Source of the DNA: Mesostigma viride | Lineage: Eukaryota > Streptophyta > Mesostigmatophyceae > Mesostigmatales > Mesostigmataceae | Length of the DNA: 20,000 nt | Direction: 5' to 3' | NCBI GenBank assembly: GCA_009746045.1 | Contig: RPFO01000065.1 | Location: 3,654,561 to 3,674,560, forward strand | In this document: positions 9,193-17,639 of the stretch, in pieces | Numbering within the stretch: position 1 is the stretch's first letter | Layout: the number at the start of each line of letters is the position of its first letter | Position numbers and translations under genes: made by a program | The notes under the pieces: generated by a model | The model's database searches: none | Told to the model about the DNA's origin: nothing | Seen by the model: only the letters and a program-made list of their open reading frames with translations

Positions 9193-9319
9193 GTCACCCG
9201 AGCTCTGATTTTTAGGGGACTCGAGGATGTTCGTGAAAAAAAATTGCCAGTCACCCGAGCTCTGATTTTTAGGGGACTCGACCTGGACTCGAGGATGTTC
9301 CTGACCAAAAAATTGCCAG
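9193..9319 (+). repeat. 57-base tandem duplication
   Basis: Copy 1 is 9193-9249 and copy 2 starts at 9250. Both begin GTCACCCGAGCTCTGATTTT and end with an A-run followed by TTGCCA. Copy 2 has an extra 11-base insertion (ACCTGGACTCG) that itself repeats the flanking GGACTCG. The spacing is a multiple of three, and the local frame at 9160-9396 reads VTRALIFRGLEDV twice. I cannot show that this frame is expressed. Confidence 0.9.
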
Positions 9320-10138
9320 TGATTCCCAGCGTTTCACAGTGGACGGGCCGTCGGGCGAGATTTCCCATATTGCTACATACCGTCAGGACGGTCTAGGATT
9401 CGAAACCGCATGTTTGTTATTGTCGTTCGCCACTGGCAAGGCTTACCAAGCCGTTCATGTCCAATCACATTCCCCTGGCAAGCCGTACGCCTTGTTAAAA
9501 TTATGAGTGGCCATAGAAATCCCGTTACGGGCTTTAATAACTCCGTTTTTTTCTACAGTGCAAATATCCCGTTCCGGGCGGACCAGGGTTACCTTTTCGG
9601 CGGACTCTTCTCTGACGTGCACGGTACGCAGACTACGAACCCCCTTTTCCCCAGGTCGCTGGCACGGGCCGTATGTCCCAGACGGCAAAGCCTTGGATGC
9701 CGGGCGCGTTTCGCCGTCAGTCCTCGTGAGCTAACGGTTGCACACGCACGAAAAATTCTTCAGGAGAAGTACAGTACTGTAACAAACTAAAGTGCGAAAC
9801 GCGTATTTCAGGAAATCGAAAAGGCGAATCAAAAATCTTATCGATATCCAACGAACCGGTGGCCAAAGCGCCCAGGTCTCACACGAACGGTGAACGACCC
9901 TCGCGTGGTGGGCTACTAAACTGACAGTGACGCAATTCCCCGTAAACCTCCGTTCATTGAGCACCCGTGAGGCCGCGAAGCCCGGGGGTCCTATATCTAC
10001 GCATCTAATCCACCGATACAGTCGGTCTTCCATACCACACCGAAAGCCCCGTACCCCGCACGATACTGTAGGGGCATTTCAACCTGCACATAGGCCAGGA
10101 AGAGAGCCATTTCCCCGTCAATCAACTCATACCAGGAC
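9320..10138. other. Unassigned stretch with mixed open frames
   Basis: Overlapping frames are open here, including 9410-9790 on the plus strand. None has a recognisable motif. TTTTTTTCTACAG ending at 9559 looks like a splice acceptor, so parts may be exons of an unrecognised gene. Confidence 0.3.
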
Positions 10139-10636
10139 ATGGCCTCCTCACACTCAACACTCAACCGTGATCAGCCATTCCTGGAACGAATCCGCGAGGG
10201 TTCTGCTGTAAACGATGGCGAGAGCGCCAGCACGGCAGGGCAGCAAGACGCCTCCAGCCTTCTCTTTTGCGACGAGTACATTGAGGAAGACTCCGATATA
10301 TCACACGAATTCAGTCTCAGGTCTTCTCCATCCTCTACTATAACAATGAATCCTGGACGTGATTCATTGGACGATGATGGGTATCCATCATCTGATTCTC
10401 CGTTGCTACACTCAAAGGCAAAGAGAAATCCTACTCGTCAGCATTGCCAGTCAAGCGGCGGTCGACAAGCTGCGGCATTTGAGCACCTCCTCAAGAAGCC
10501 ATACGGACTTCCATGCCGCCGTCATCGTGCTGTGCGCCGGTCGCACGAGCTGACAAGGGAGCAGATTGAAAGCTTTTTCGTCAGGAGCCCGAACTCCATG
10601 CGAAGGAGCTTTGACGCCAAGCGTAATTCCTTGTGA
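10139..10636 (+). CDS. Hypothetical protein, 165 codons
   Basis: The frame opens at an ATG in a fair context (GGACATGGC) and ends at TGA 10634-10636. The product has an N-terminal half rich in Ser and acidic residues (for example DEYIEEDSD) and a basic C-terminal third (RRHRAVRRSHELTREQIESF). This charge split resembles regulatory or nucleic-acid-associated proteins, but I recognise no family. The region's base composition is more even than that of the repeat-protein gene upstream. It may be a single-exon gene, one exon of a longer gene, or chance. Confidence 0.35.
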   Translation: MASSHSTLNRDQPFLERIREGSAVNDGESASTAGQQDASSLLFCDEYIEEDSDISHEFSLRSSPSSTITMNPGRDSLDDDGYPSSDSPLLHSKAKRNPTRQHCQSSGGRQAAAFEHLLKKPYGLPCRRHRAVRRSHELTREQIESFFVRSPNSMRRSFDAKRNSL

Positions 10637-11486
10637 GAATGCGAACGCGGTTGGAGCGCGCTCGGCTTACTCGAGGCTGTTGGAATCACGTCGTGAAATA
10701 TTCACAACGCCCAGCGTCAGGGGAGGCTCTATTGCCTGAAGCAGTGGATTCTTGGTCCGGGGCCAAATCATGATTCTTTTGTGACAACCGTGCGTTGCAT
10801 GTATCCGCATGTTAGTAACAGGGAGCTTTTTTCCCGGATTGAATCAGGAAATAAGGATGGCTGATATCGCCACCGTTTGAAGAGCATTGTAAGTGCTGGC
10901 ATCTGGGACAGCATCATGTACATTTATATTGGCATACAAGCCTCTGGTGGATCCCCTGGTCTACCCGTCTGTTCGCACTTGGGCATTGGCGTACCCCTGT
11001 CCAGCATACTTTACGGAAACTGATCGCTTCTGCGTCCCATTCCCATTATTTCGCCAGGGTGTTTGGATCTGTATTCAAACCACTAGGATGCCCTGGGAAA
11101 TGGCGTGGGCGCATCTGTTACCCTACCTGAAGTGAGCAGCGCACAGCTTTGGCTGCCCCTTGCTGCTACAGTAGTGACTTCCTGAGTCGAGAGAAGCTTG
11201 TCGAAGCTTTTTAGACAGGCCTTTGTCTAGCCTGAAACATGTAGTGTGCTCACAACCCCACATATCATTTGAAGCTGGGGTGCATTGTGCTTATGTAGCC
11301 TGTGGATCGTGGTTCAGCACGTAGAACCACAAGAAAACGTATTTATTTGGATCTGAATTTGTGAATAGATAACTCGGTGAATGAGACCGAATAGGATCTC
11401 TCGTTGATCAGGTGGCCGTATCATGTGATGCTAAGTAACTAAGTACGTACTCGTGTGTCATGCGCAGAGGCATGCCACGGAGTACT
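10637..11486. other. Intergenic stretch, no supported gene
   Basis: Only short frames occur and none has a motif. There are short palindromic words, such as two AAGCTT sites four bases apart near 11194-11209. The stretch ends where the LINE nest begins. Confidence 0.5.
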
Positions 11487-11808
11487 ATTAATTAATTAAA
11501 TCATAGCTCCGTGGGGAGCATATGTAACACATAGCCCTGAGAAAGGGGCATCTATGGGTTTGTAATACAATCAGGGCGACAACCTGCAGGTGTAGGATGT
11601 ACAACTATCACCTGCTCTGGGTGCACAAGGTGCACCTGCACCGCCATGATGGTTCATGCCTCCTAAACAAGCACAGGCACACAAGGCGGCTTGAGGAGAG
11701 GGCCTAGAAGGCCTGCATGACATATGGGGTGGAAGGTATGTTGCTAGGCTATAGCTGGGTACACACGGCCTCTCAGCATAGAGTAACTCCCTGCATGGGC
11801 AAAGCATC
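11487..11808 (-). mobile_element. 5'-truncated LINE 3' end (copy 0)
   Basis: Read on the minus strand, this matches the 3' non-coding region of the LINE copies at 13800-14090 and 14111-14345. Shared words include CCCATGCAGGGAGT, TGCTGAGA, GGTGCA and CAGGGCTATGTG. It ends with the terminal hairpin (11506-11519) and an AATT-type tail (11487-11500). It is more diverged than the other copies and carries no coding sequence. The 5' truncation lies close to 11808, next to the reverse-transcriptase fragment. I could not find a clear target-site duplication. Confidence 0.75.
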
Positions 11809-12051
11809 GTCGCCTTCCCCCTGACAGTTTGCCGCTGGTCTTCATTTTTGTTGACTATATCAAGGCCTTTGACACGGTTCTCTGGGAGGCTCTTTGGGCC
11901 ATCCTAGCTCTGGATCGGGTACCACCTGCGTTTATTGCTGCCATTCGCCGACTGTATGAGGGCTCACAGGCAGTAGTGCGGACTGCGGAAGGCACCACCC
12001 CACCATTCCCCCTTCACCACGGGGTGTGGCAAGGTTGTGTCCTGTCCCCAT
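11805..12051 (+). pseudogene. LINE ORF2 reverse transcriptase, first fragment
   Basis: The frame reads PDSLPLVFIFVDYIKAFDTV. The FVDYIKAFD part is the reverse-transcriptase motif A, with the first catalytic Asp. It then reads on to GVWQGCVLSP, the motif B region. The frame ends at 12057-12059 in the tail of the inserted LINE. There is no start codon because the element is 5'-truncated. Confidence 0.85.
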
Positions 12052-12151
12052 TGAATTGAATTGAATTGAATTGTAACATAACTCCGTTGGGAGTATATGT
12101 AGCACATAGCCTATAGTAGCACATAGCCGAGCCACGAGCCACGAGGTAGCC

Positions 12152-12187
12152 ATGGCTGACGGCGGAGCTCATAACTTTCACGTTTGA
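12152..12187 (+). promoter_or_regulatory. Upstream ORF in the LINE leader (copy 1)
   Basis: An ATG in the good context GCCATGG opens an 11-codon frame (MADGGAHNFHV) with its own TGA at 12185-12187. It lies 91 bases before ORF1. The same 11 codons occur unchanged in the LINE at 18411-18446, inside a 59-base block identical between the two copies. An effect on ORF1 translation is inferred, not shown. Confidence 0.5.
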
Positions 12188-12278
12188 GCACCGAATTTAG
12201 CCGTGAATATCACAATCGATGCGTCTTTCTACGACGCACATGCTGATGTAATTTTCCGAAGCCATTACGCAATATACG

Positions 12279-13668
12279 ATGAGCAAACGCCTCTCGACGC
12301 AACGCAGCCTGGCGGCTGCGCTCGGCAATGATAATACGTCTGCAGCTTCGGCTGCAGCTTCGCCCACTGGCCTAGATGGCAACGGTGACACTAGTCGTGC
12401 ACTGGTGCTCGCCCAGCCTCCCGGGCTTGCCTCGCCATCTGCCTCGCCTGACCCCAAGCGCAGTCGCTCTGCTGAGCCGCCCTGGGAAGAGCGCTCCTTT
12501 GACGCCAACGCCTCCAGCTACTGGTTCCAAGGCCCAGGAGGCTTCATGGACGACGTGTTTTCCGGCAATCACGCCTCGCTTCTAACCCTGTGCGTGTACC
12601 GGCCTCACGTCCCACAACCGCGGCCGCTGGCCTGGTAATGGCCAGCTTGTCGACCCCGCCGAGGCTCTCCCAATCCTTCACCGCATGAGTCGCCCCAAGC
12701 TTCAACGCTTCGCCCTCTGCTCCCTTGTTGGACGCTCCGAATCCGCGATCTGGGCTTCCCCCCCGCCCCCCTCCACCTTCCCCACCGAAGCCACCATCCG
12801 CACCCTCCTCAAGGAAGCTTTCGAGCAGCACGTGACCCCTCTTGCCGCAGATGTGGCGGCACTTGGCGGCACGCTGGCTGCTGAGCTCCCCACCATCCCC
12901 CCCGCCACCGCCACCCTCCTCGCCTCCACCCCCCCCCCCCCCTCCGCCTCCACCGACTCCATCACCGCCCAGCTCCGCGACATCGACCAGCGCCTCAAGG
13001 ATAATGCAATCGCTATCGAGGTCTTGCAGAACACAGCAGGCCTCACCGCCCAGGCAGTGAAGGACATTGCCGCCAAGCCCGCCCCGGCTGGCCTGGCCGG
13101 CGATGCTCCTCCCATCACGACCTGGGCGGACATGCTTAAGCAACATACCACCTCCACCACCTCCGCCGTCGCAGCCCAGCTCCAGCGGCAGACGCTTGAC
13201 CTCCGCGAGGAGGCCGAGCTCGCCAAGCGCAGCCTCAACGTCATTGTCAAGAATCTCAAGATGGAGGAAGGTGAGAATTCCGAGAAGCTTGCGCGTGCTT
13301 TTGAGAGAGAAATCCTTGATCGCATGGGCCTTACTGGTGAGATCGAGCTGGCCGCCCACCGCCTTCCCCGCGCGCGGGGTAAGGCCGGGCCGCCCCCGCT
13401 CCTTCTCACCTTTAAGACCCCGGCGGACAAGATTTCTTTTCTCAGACGCCGCAAGCGGCTCGAGAAGACTCTCTTCACCCTTGACGACGACTTGACCCTG
13501 GCACAGCAACAACGACGACGGGAGCTATGGCCGACCTACCTCCAGCTCCGGCAGACCAAGGCGGGCCAGCCGGTGTACTGGAAGGGGGCGGCCATCTACG
13601 TCGGCCACAAGCCCTGGCAAGCGACCCCCTCCACCACCGCGGCCCCAGCAACTCCAGCCCCAGCCTAG
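12279..13668 (+). pseudogene. LINE ORF1 protein (L1-type RNA-binding chaperone), one frameshift
   Basis: The N-terminal part (12279 to about 12596) starts MSKRLSTQRSLAAAL and is Ala/Ser/Pro-rich. It closes at 12636-12638 because of a frame change. The adjacent frame carries on from about 12598 through 13668. The order is: a variable N-terminus, a helical stretch with coiled-coil character near 12960-13080 (AQLRDIDQRLKDNAIAIEVL), an RRM-like domain from about 13230 (LNVIVKNLKMEEGE), and the L1 C-terminal domain (FTLDDDLTLAQQQRRRELWP). This matches the layout of L1-type ORF1 proteins, which trimerise and coat element RNA. The position of the frame change comes from comparison with the copy at 18535. 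Confidence 0.85.
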
Positions 13669-14110
13669 GGGAATACAGCAGTAGTGTAGAATAGTTAGAC
13701 AGTGGCCTTGTACATGCCCGCCTACTACAGGCACTATACCAGCTGAGGCCTAGCCTTTTTAGTCATGTACATGTGTGCCTATGATGTGCCACACTCCAGA
13801 CGATGCCTAGCCTTATTTAGTAATGTTGTGCCCATGCAGGGAGTCACTCTCTGCTGAGAAGCCATGCCATAGCTCTTGTATAGCCATGATGATCTTCCCC
13901 CTCACAGGCATGCTCCCCCCTTACCCGGGCATAGCGTGATAGACCATGAGGGTGCGGGTGCCCTGGTGCACCTAGAGCAAGTGTTGTTTACATTCCCACC
14001 CTTGCAGGAAGTAGCTTAGAATGTATTATATAGGCTCATATGCCCCTTCTCAGGGCTATGTGCTACATATACTCCCAACGGAGTTATGTTCCTAATTAAT
14101 TAATTAATTA
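13669..14110 (+). other. 3' non-coding region and tail of LINE copy 1
   Basis: The ORF1 stop is followed directly by this region. It is shared in order with copy 2 (14504 down to 14111) and in part with copy 0 (11808 down to 11487). It ends TGTGCTACATATACTCCC...GGAGTTATGTT plus AATT repeats. It encodes no reverse-transcriptase motif in any frame I read. Confidence 0.85.
14071..14084 (+). other. 3'-terminal hairpin of the LINE family (copy 1)
   Basis: ACTCC-CAAC-GGAGT gives a 5-base stem and 4-base loop just before the tail. Equivalent hairpins are at 12081-12094 (minus), 11506-11519 (minus) and 16227-16240 (plus). The first pair of the stem is A-U here, G-C in copy 0 and U-G in the reverse-transcriptase element. 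In LINEs with required 3' ends such hairpins are bound by the element's own reverse transcriptase. Confidence 0.7.
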
Positions 14111-14507
14111 ATAGCCTAGAGAAGGGGCATATGGCCTATCATACATTCTAAGCTACTTCCTGCAAGGGTGGGAATGTAAACAACACAAGTTTGCTCTAGG
14201 TGCACTAGGGCACCTGCACCACCCAGAGTTTTGAACAGGCAACACCCAGCTAAGGGGAGCCTGTCATAGGTGGGGAAGATCAGCACAGCTATACAAAAGC
14301 TAGGGCATGGCTTCTCAGCAGGGAGTGACCCCCTGCATGGGCACGGCATAATTAAATAAAGCTAGGTATCATCTGGAGGGTGGCTCGTCATAGGCACACA
14401 TGTACATGACTAAAAAGGGCTAGGCCTAAGCTGGTATAGTGCCTGTAGTAGGCGGGCATGTACAAGGCCACTGTCTAACTATTCTACACTACTGCTGTAT
14501 TCCCCTA

Positions 14508-15084
14508 GGCTGGGGCTGGAGTTGCTGGGGCCGCGGTGGTCGAGGGGGTCGCTGGCCAGGGCTTGTGGCCGACGTAGATGGCCGCCCCCTTCCAGTACAC
14601 CGGCTGGCCCGCCTTGGTCTGCCGGAGCTGGAGGTAGGTCGGCCATAGCTCCCGTCGCCGTTGTTGCTGGGCCAGGGTCAAGTCGTCGTCCACGGTGAAG
14701 GGAGTATTCTCGAGCCGCTTGCGGCGTCTGAGAAACGAAATCTTGTCCGCCGGGGTCTTAAAGGTGAGAAGAAGCGGAGGCGCCCCCGCCTTACCCCGCG
14801 CGCGGGGGAGGCGGTGGGCGGTCAGCTTGATATCACCAAGAAGGCCCATGCGTGCAAGGATTTTGCTCTCAAACGCACGTGCAAGCTTCTCGGAATTCTC
14901 ACCTTCTTCCATGTCGAGGTTCTTGAGGATGGCGTTGAGGCTGCGCTTGGCGAGCTCGGCCTCCTCGCGGAGGTCAAGCGTCTGCCGCTGGAGCTGGGCT
15001 GCGACGGCGGACGGGTGGTGGAGGTCGGGTATGTTGCTTAAGCATGTCCGCCCAGGTCGTGATGGGAGGAGCATCGCCGGCCAG
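14508..15084 (-). pseudogene. LINE ORF1 C-terminal part, minus strand
   Basis: It lacks the N-terminal half. It contains the RRM-like segment beginning AKRSLNAILKNLDMEEGE and the C-terminal segment FTVDDDLTLAQQQRRRELWP. Both are very close to ORF1 of copy 1. Small insertions near 15030-15040 relative to copy 1 shift the frame upstream of this segment. Confidence 0.85.
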
Positions 15085-16123
15085 CTGTCCCCATACCTGT
15101 TCATTATTGTCGTGGATCACGTCATGCGCCGAGCACGTGCGCGCTTTACTGCTCTTAAGGGGTTCGAGCCAGGCTTGGACATCCTTAACGAGAAAGAGCA
15201 CGGCGGGGTTGAGCCTGGCTACCGCCTGGCCGACCTGATTTATGCGGATGACACCACCCTCATCGCGCGCCCCGAGGACATTCAGACCTGGCTGGACTGT
15301 CTGGGCCTGGAGGCGAGGGCGGTGGGATTGGAGATTAGCGTCAAAACTGAGGCGATGGTGATTGGGGCCTCCAGTCCACCGCCGCTGCCGCGCCTGCTCG
15401 ACGGGACGACGGTCCCGTTCCGCGACCGCTTCAAATTGCTAGGGAGCTGGCTCCCTGACACAGCCGACGATGTGGACACCCGCCGGCATTGGCCTGGCCT
15501 GGCCTAGGCTCCGTTCGCTCAACACCTACTGGCGCTCCAAGGGCCTGGGCGAACACCGCAAGCGCATGCTCTTCAAGGTCCTCGTCCTCACGGTGCTCAC
15601 GTATGGCGCCGAGGCGTGGACACTCACCCCCACACTGGCATGAGTGGCATCTAGGCTAGACGGCACAGTTTACAGGATGCTCCGACAGGTCCTGAACGTA
15701 GGGTTTTCCAAGCGCCCGTCATCCGAGTCTTTGTATCAGGGCTCGCCTCGTATTTCGGACGAGATTAGACAGCGTAGGATAGCATTTGTAGGACACCTTG
15801 CTCGCACCAGCCAGGTCGACACCGCCCTATAGCTTGGCCTGGCCGGCCCCCAGCGGCTTGGCCAGCCAGGGCGGCACATTCTGACCTGGCCTGGCCCCAA
15901 GGGCATTGCCAAAAAGGTAGGGAAACATGTCACGAACTACGTACAGATGTTGCTGGATGACCTACTGGTCCCAGCCCACTTTGAATACCGCATCCACTCT
16001 CTCTCCCTTCTTTGGACCGCCATGCAGAACAAGACGCGGTGGAAGAGGATTGTCAAGGCTCACACGCCCGACCCTGTGGGCAAACCACCTCCTCCCAAGC
16101 GAAGGAGGCGTTTTGATGAGTAG
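15085..16123 (+). pseudogene. LINE ORF2 reverse transcriptase, second fragment and C-terminus
   Basis: It resumes at LSPYLFIIVVDHVM, then has the catalytic YADD box at 15241-15252 (LADLIYADDTTLIA). The C-terminal part reads VLTVLTYGAEAWTLT, then RRIAFVGHLAR, both typical of LINE ORF2 C-termini. It ends with a basic tail, KPPPPKRRRRFDE, and TAG at 16121-16123. It is broken by a frame change near 15490-15507, where GGCCT repeats occur, and by in-frame stops TGA 15641-15643 and TAG 15830-15832. Confidence 0.9.
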
Positions 16124-16250
16124 GGTAGTTAGGACTTTTCTAGACTAGCTAGATTAGAGTTAGGTTCAGTTCGATTACGCGGCTCCTTCCACCCCACCCA
16201 CCCATCAAGGAATATGTGCTACATAATCTCCCAACGGAGGCATGTTATAG

Positions 16251-16285
16251 TTTAATTTAATTTAATTTAATTTAATTTAATTTAA
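16251..16285 (+). repeat. (TTTAA)7 LINE tail
   Basis: There are seven perfect TTTAA units at the 3' end of the reverse-transcriptase element, directly after the terminal hairpin. This is the tail formed at integration. Confidence 0.9.
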
Positions 16286-17230
16286 GGGGACGGGACATGC
16301 CCGAATTTTTTGGCGCCAAAAAATTCGCGCCGGAACCGAAGGTCATAAATTTCACGTGCACGGTGTGCGCACCCCTTGCGGAAGTGGCCATGGCGACTGC
16401 GTTCAGGCGAAACTACCACACTAGGGCAGGCGAAATGCAAAAATTTTACTCGAATCTAAAAGACGATGAGTTTATGATGTTAGTTTGTTGCGGAAATCAG
16501 CCAGTTTACAATATCGCTGTTGTTTTTTTATGCCATCGGCATGGGGGGTAATCTGAATTTTTTGGTCGCGCGGAATAAACTAGAATTCATGATAGCGGCA
16601 GTAAAATCGCGGTTTTTAGGGTTGTTTTGACCGTGAAGCAGGCGTTAATATCGGTTGCATCGAATTCTAAACCGCGCTGGTGCTTTTTCCCAGATTTTCG
16701 GCCATTATCGGTAAGTAATTGTTCAGACCTGCGCAGTGCGTGTCTGACCTGTCCATGGAAGAACGGCGGTTGTTGCGCGCCTGGGCGAGGGATTTACGAG
16801 GGCGAGGTACAGATTTGTCGCGAATGTTATCTGCTATCAGTGCTTTCTTCTATGAGCTCATCGTTCGAGGTTTTTTGCGTTCTTTTTGGGCAGTTTCCGC
16901 CAGCTATCTCGCCGTCGCTTGCCGTTGTGTTGTCGAATACCTGGCAGCTTTAGATTGTTTTCGTTGATGTCGTGATCAGGGCCGCTTCAGTCGCAGCCTA
17001 TAGCTCTTCAGGAAGGTATAAGGCATTTCATAAAACGTGTTCCGGCAAGGATGTTGTGCGTATGGACGCTTCTTGTTGTGTGAGAGTGACGCACCCTCTC
17101 TTCGCAGCGGCATCACAGCGCTCATGCGCTGAAGGGCCGCCAATGGTTTCTTTGCATTTTATCGTGCAAGGATGGAAGTGTTTTAGTGATGATGATGTTG
17201 GAGATATTGCATTTGTGTGACTGCATGTAG
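16286..17230 (+). promoter_or_regulatory. Putative promoter and 5' exon region of an unrecognised gene
   Basis: The composition changes here, with mixed A/T runs and CGCG words. It carries a palindrome with an E2F-type core (16302-16327), a second half-site (16555-16565) followed by GTCGCGCGG, and a telo-box in reverse (TTTAGGGTT near 16615-16623). A consensus donor, ATCG|GTAAGTAA, lies at about 16710. Short frames at 16297-16551 and 16719-16967 have no recognisable domain. The features fit a promoter and first exon, but I cannot identify the coding exons. Confidence 0.35.
16302..16327. promoter_or_regulatory. 26-base perfect palindrome with E2F-type core
   Basis: The core TTTTTTGGCGCCAAAAAA is flanked by CGAA and TTCG, and all 26 bases are self-complementary. 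TTTGGCGCCAAA is two overlapping E2F/DP sites, the strongest form of the site in plants and animals. TTCGCGCC immediately downstream is a further E2F-like word. Confidence 0.6.
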
Positions 17231-17639
17231 ATAGCTGGCACCAATGGTTGTTTGAGCTTTCCTTTGTTATGATGATGTGACAAGACTACAATGTGCTGAG
17301 CCAACCATGGTTGACATGCATGACTGCATGCAAGCTATATATACCATGTTCCTGCTTGGTTCCTTGCCCTCCATAGTCCCAGTTTGTCATCCATGCCGGG
17401 GAGGACAGTTTAGGAGGTGTTGTTGAGTTGATTAGCTTGGTTGTCATCAACCTTACACTCTAACCTAGGAGAAACATAGGAAATGCTGCTTAGGCATATT
17501 AGGGCTACCATCGTCAAGGCTATGAACATATTTACAAGGCTGGCCATGCTGGAGGGATGATGAAGACATATGAGGTGCGTGGCCAGCCCTTCGTACATTG
17601 TAAACATACTTAGCATGGTTTTGGTGCATGTTGGATGGC
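17231..17639. other. Non-coding stretch
   Basis: Only short chance frames are present. ATG/CAT-rich words are common (for example near 17305-17345). I see no gene or clear repeat. Confidence 0.5.

Larger units (their letters stand above)
12114..14110 (+). mobile_element. ORF1-only LINE (copy 1), innermost insertion
   Basis: It is flanked by ATAGCCTA at 12106-12113 and 14111-14118, probable 8-base target-site duplications. It has a 5' leader, ORF1 (12279-13668), about 420 bases of 3' non-coding region, the terminal hairpin (14071-14084) and an AATT-repeat tail (to 14110). There is no ORF2. The first 17 bases (TAGTAGCACATAGCCGA) resemble the adjacent target rather than the leader of the LINE at 18390, so they look like filler made at 5' end integration. 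Confidence 0.85.
12052..15084 (-). mobile_element. Minus-strand ORF1-only LINE (copy 2) inserted in the reverse-transcriptase element
   Basis: The 3' tail is at 12052-12073 (TTGAA units on the plus strand). Next to it is the terminal hairpin at 12081-12094. The remaining 3' region and the ORF1 end lie at 14111-15084. The 5' end is truncated inside ORF1 at 15084. Target-site duplications of 9-10 bases (CTGTCCCCAT) flank it at 12042-12051 and 15085-15094. Copy 1 (12114-14110) is inserted inside it. ORF1 is followed by about 400 bases of non-coding 3' region, with no reverse transcriptase. Confidence 0.85.
11805..16285 (+). mobile_element. Old LINE with reverse transcriptase, split by nested insertions
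   Basis: Two parts belong together: 11805-12051 and 15085-16285. The first ends and the second begins in the same codon frame at an LSP triplet, with CTGTCCCCAT repeated at both edges. The 3' end has the family hairpin (16227-16240) and exactly seven TTTAA units (16251-16285). The 5' half, with any ORF1 or endonuclease, is missing. The short-repeat tail and the YGAE-W-TLT type C-terminus are typical of endonuclease-type LINEs. The clade would need a tree. Confidence 0.85.

Noticed and set aside
12544-13512. A 322-codon minus-strand frame rich in Gly
   Set aside because: It is antisense to LINE ORF1, whose sense frame carries recognisable coiled-coil, RRM-like and C-terminal domains. The long open antisense frame reflects high GC.
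14695-15507. A 270-codon plus-strand frame running into the YADD reverse-transcriptase segment
   Set aside because: Its first half is the antisense of LINE copy 2 ORF1 and the second half is the reverse-transcriptase fragment. The fusion is an accident of the insertion at 15084/15085.
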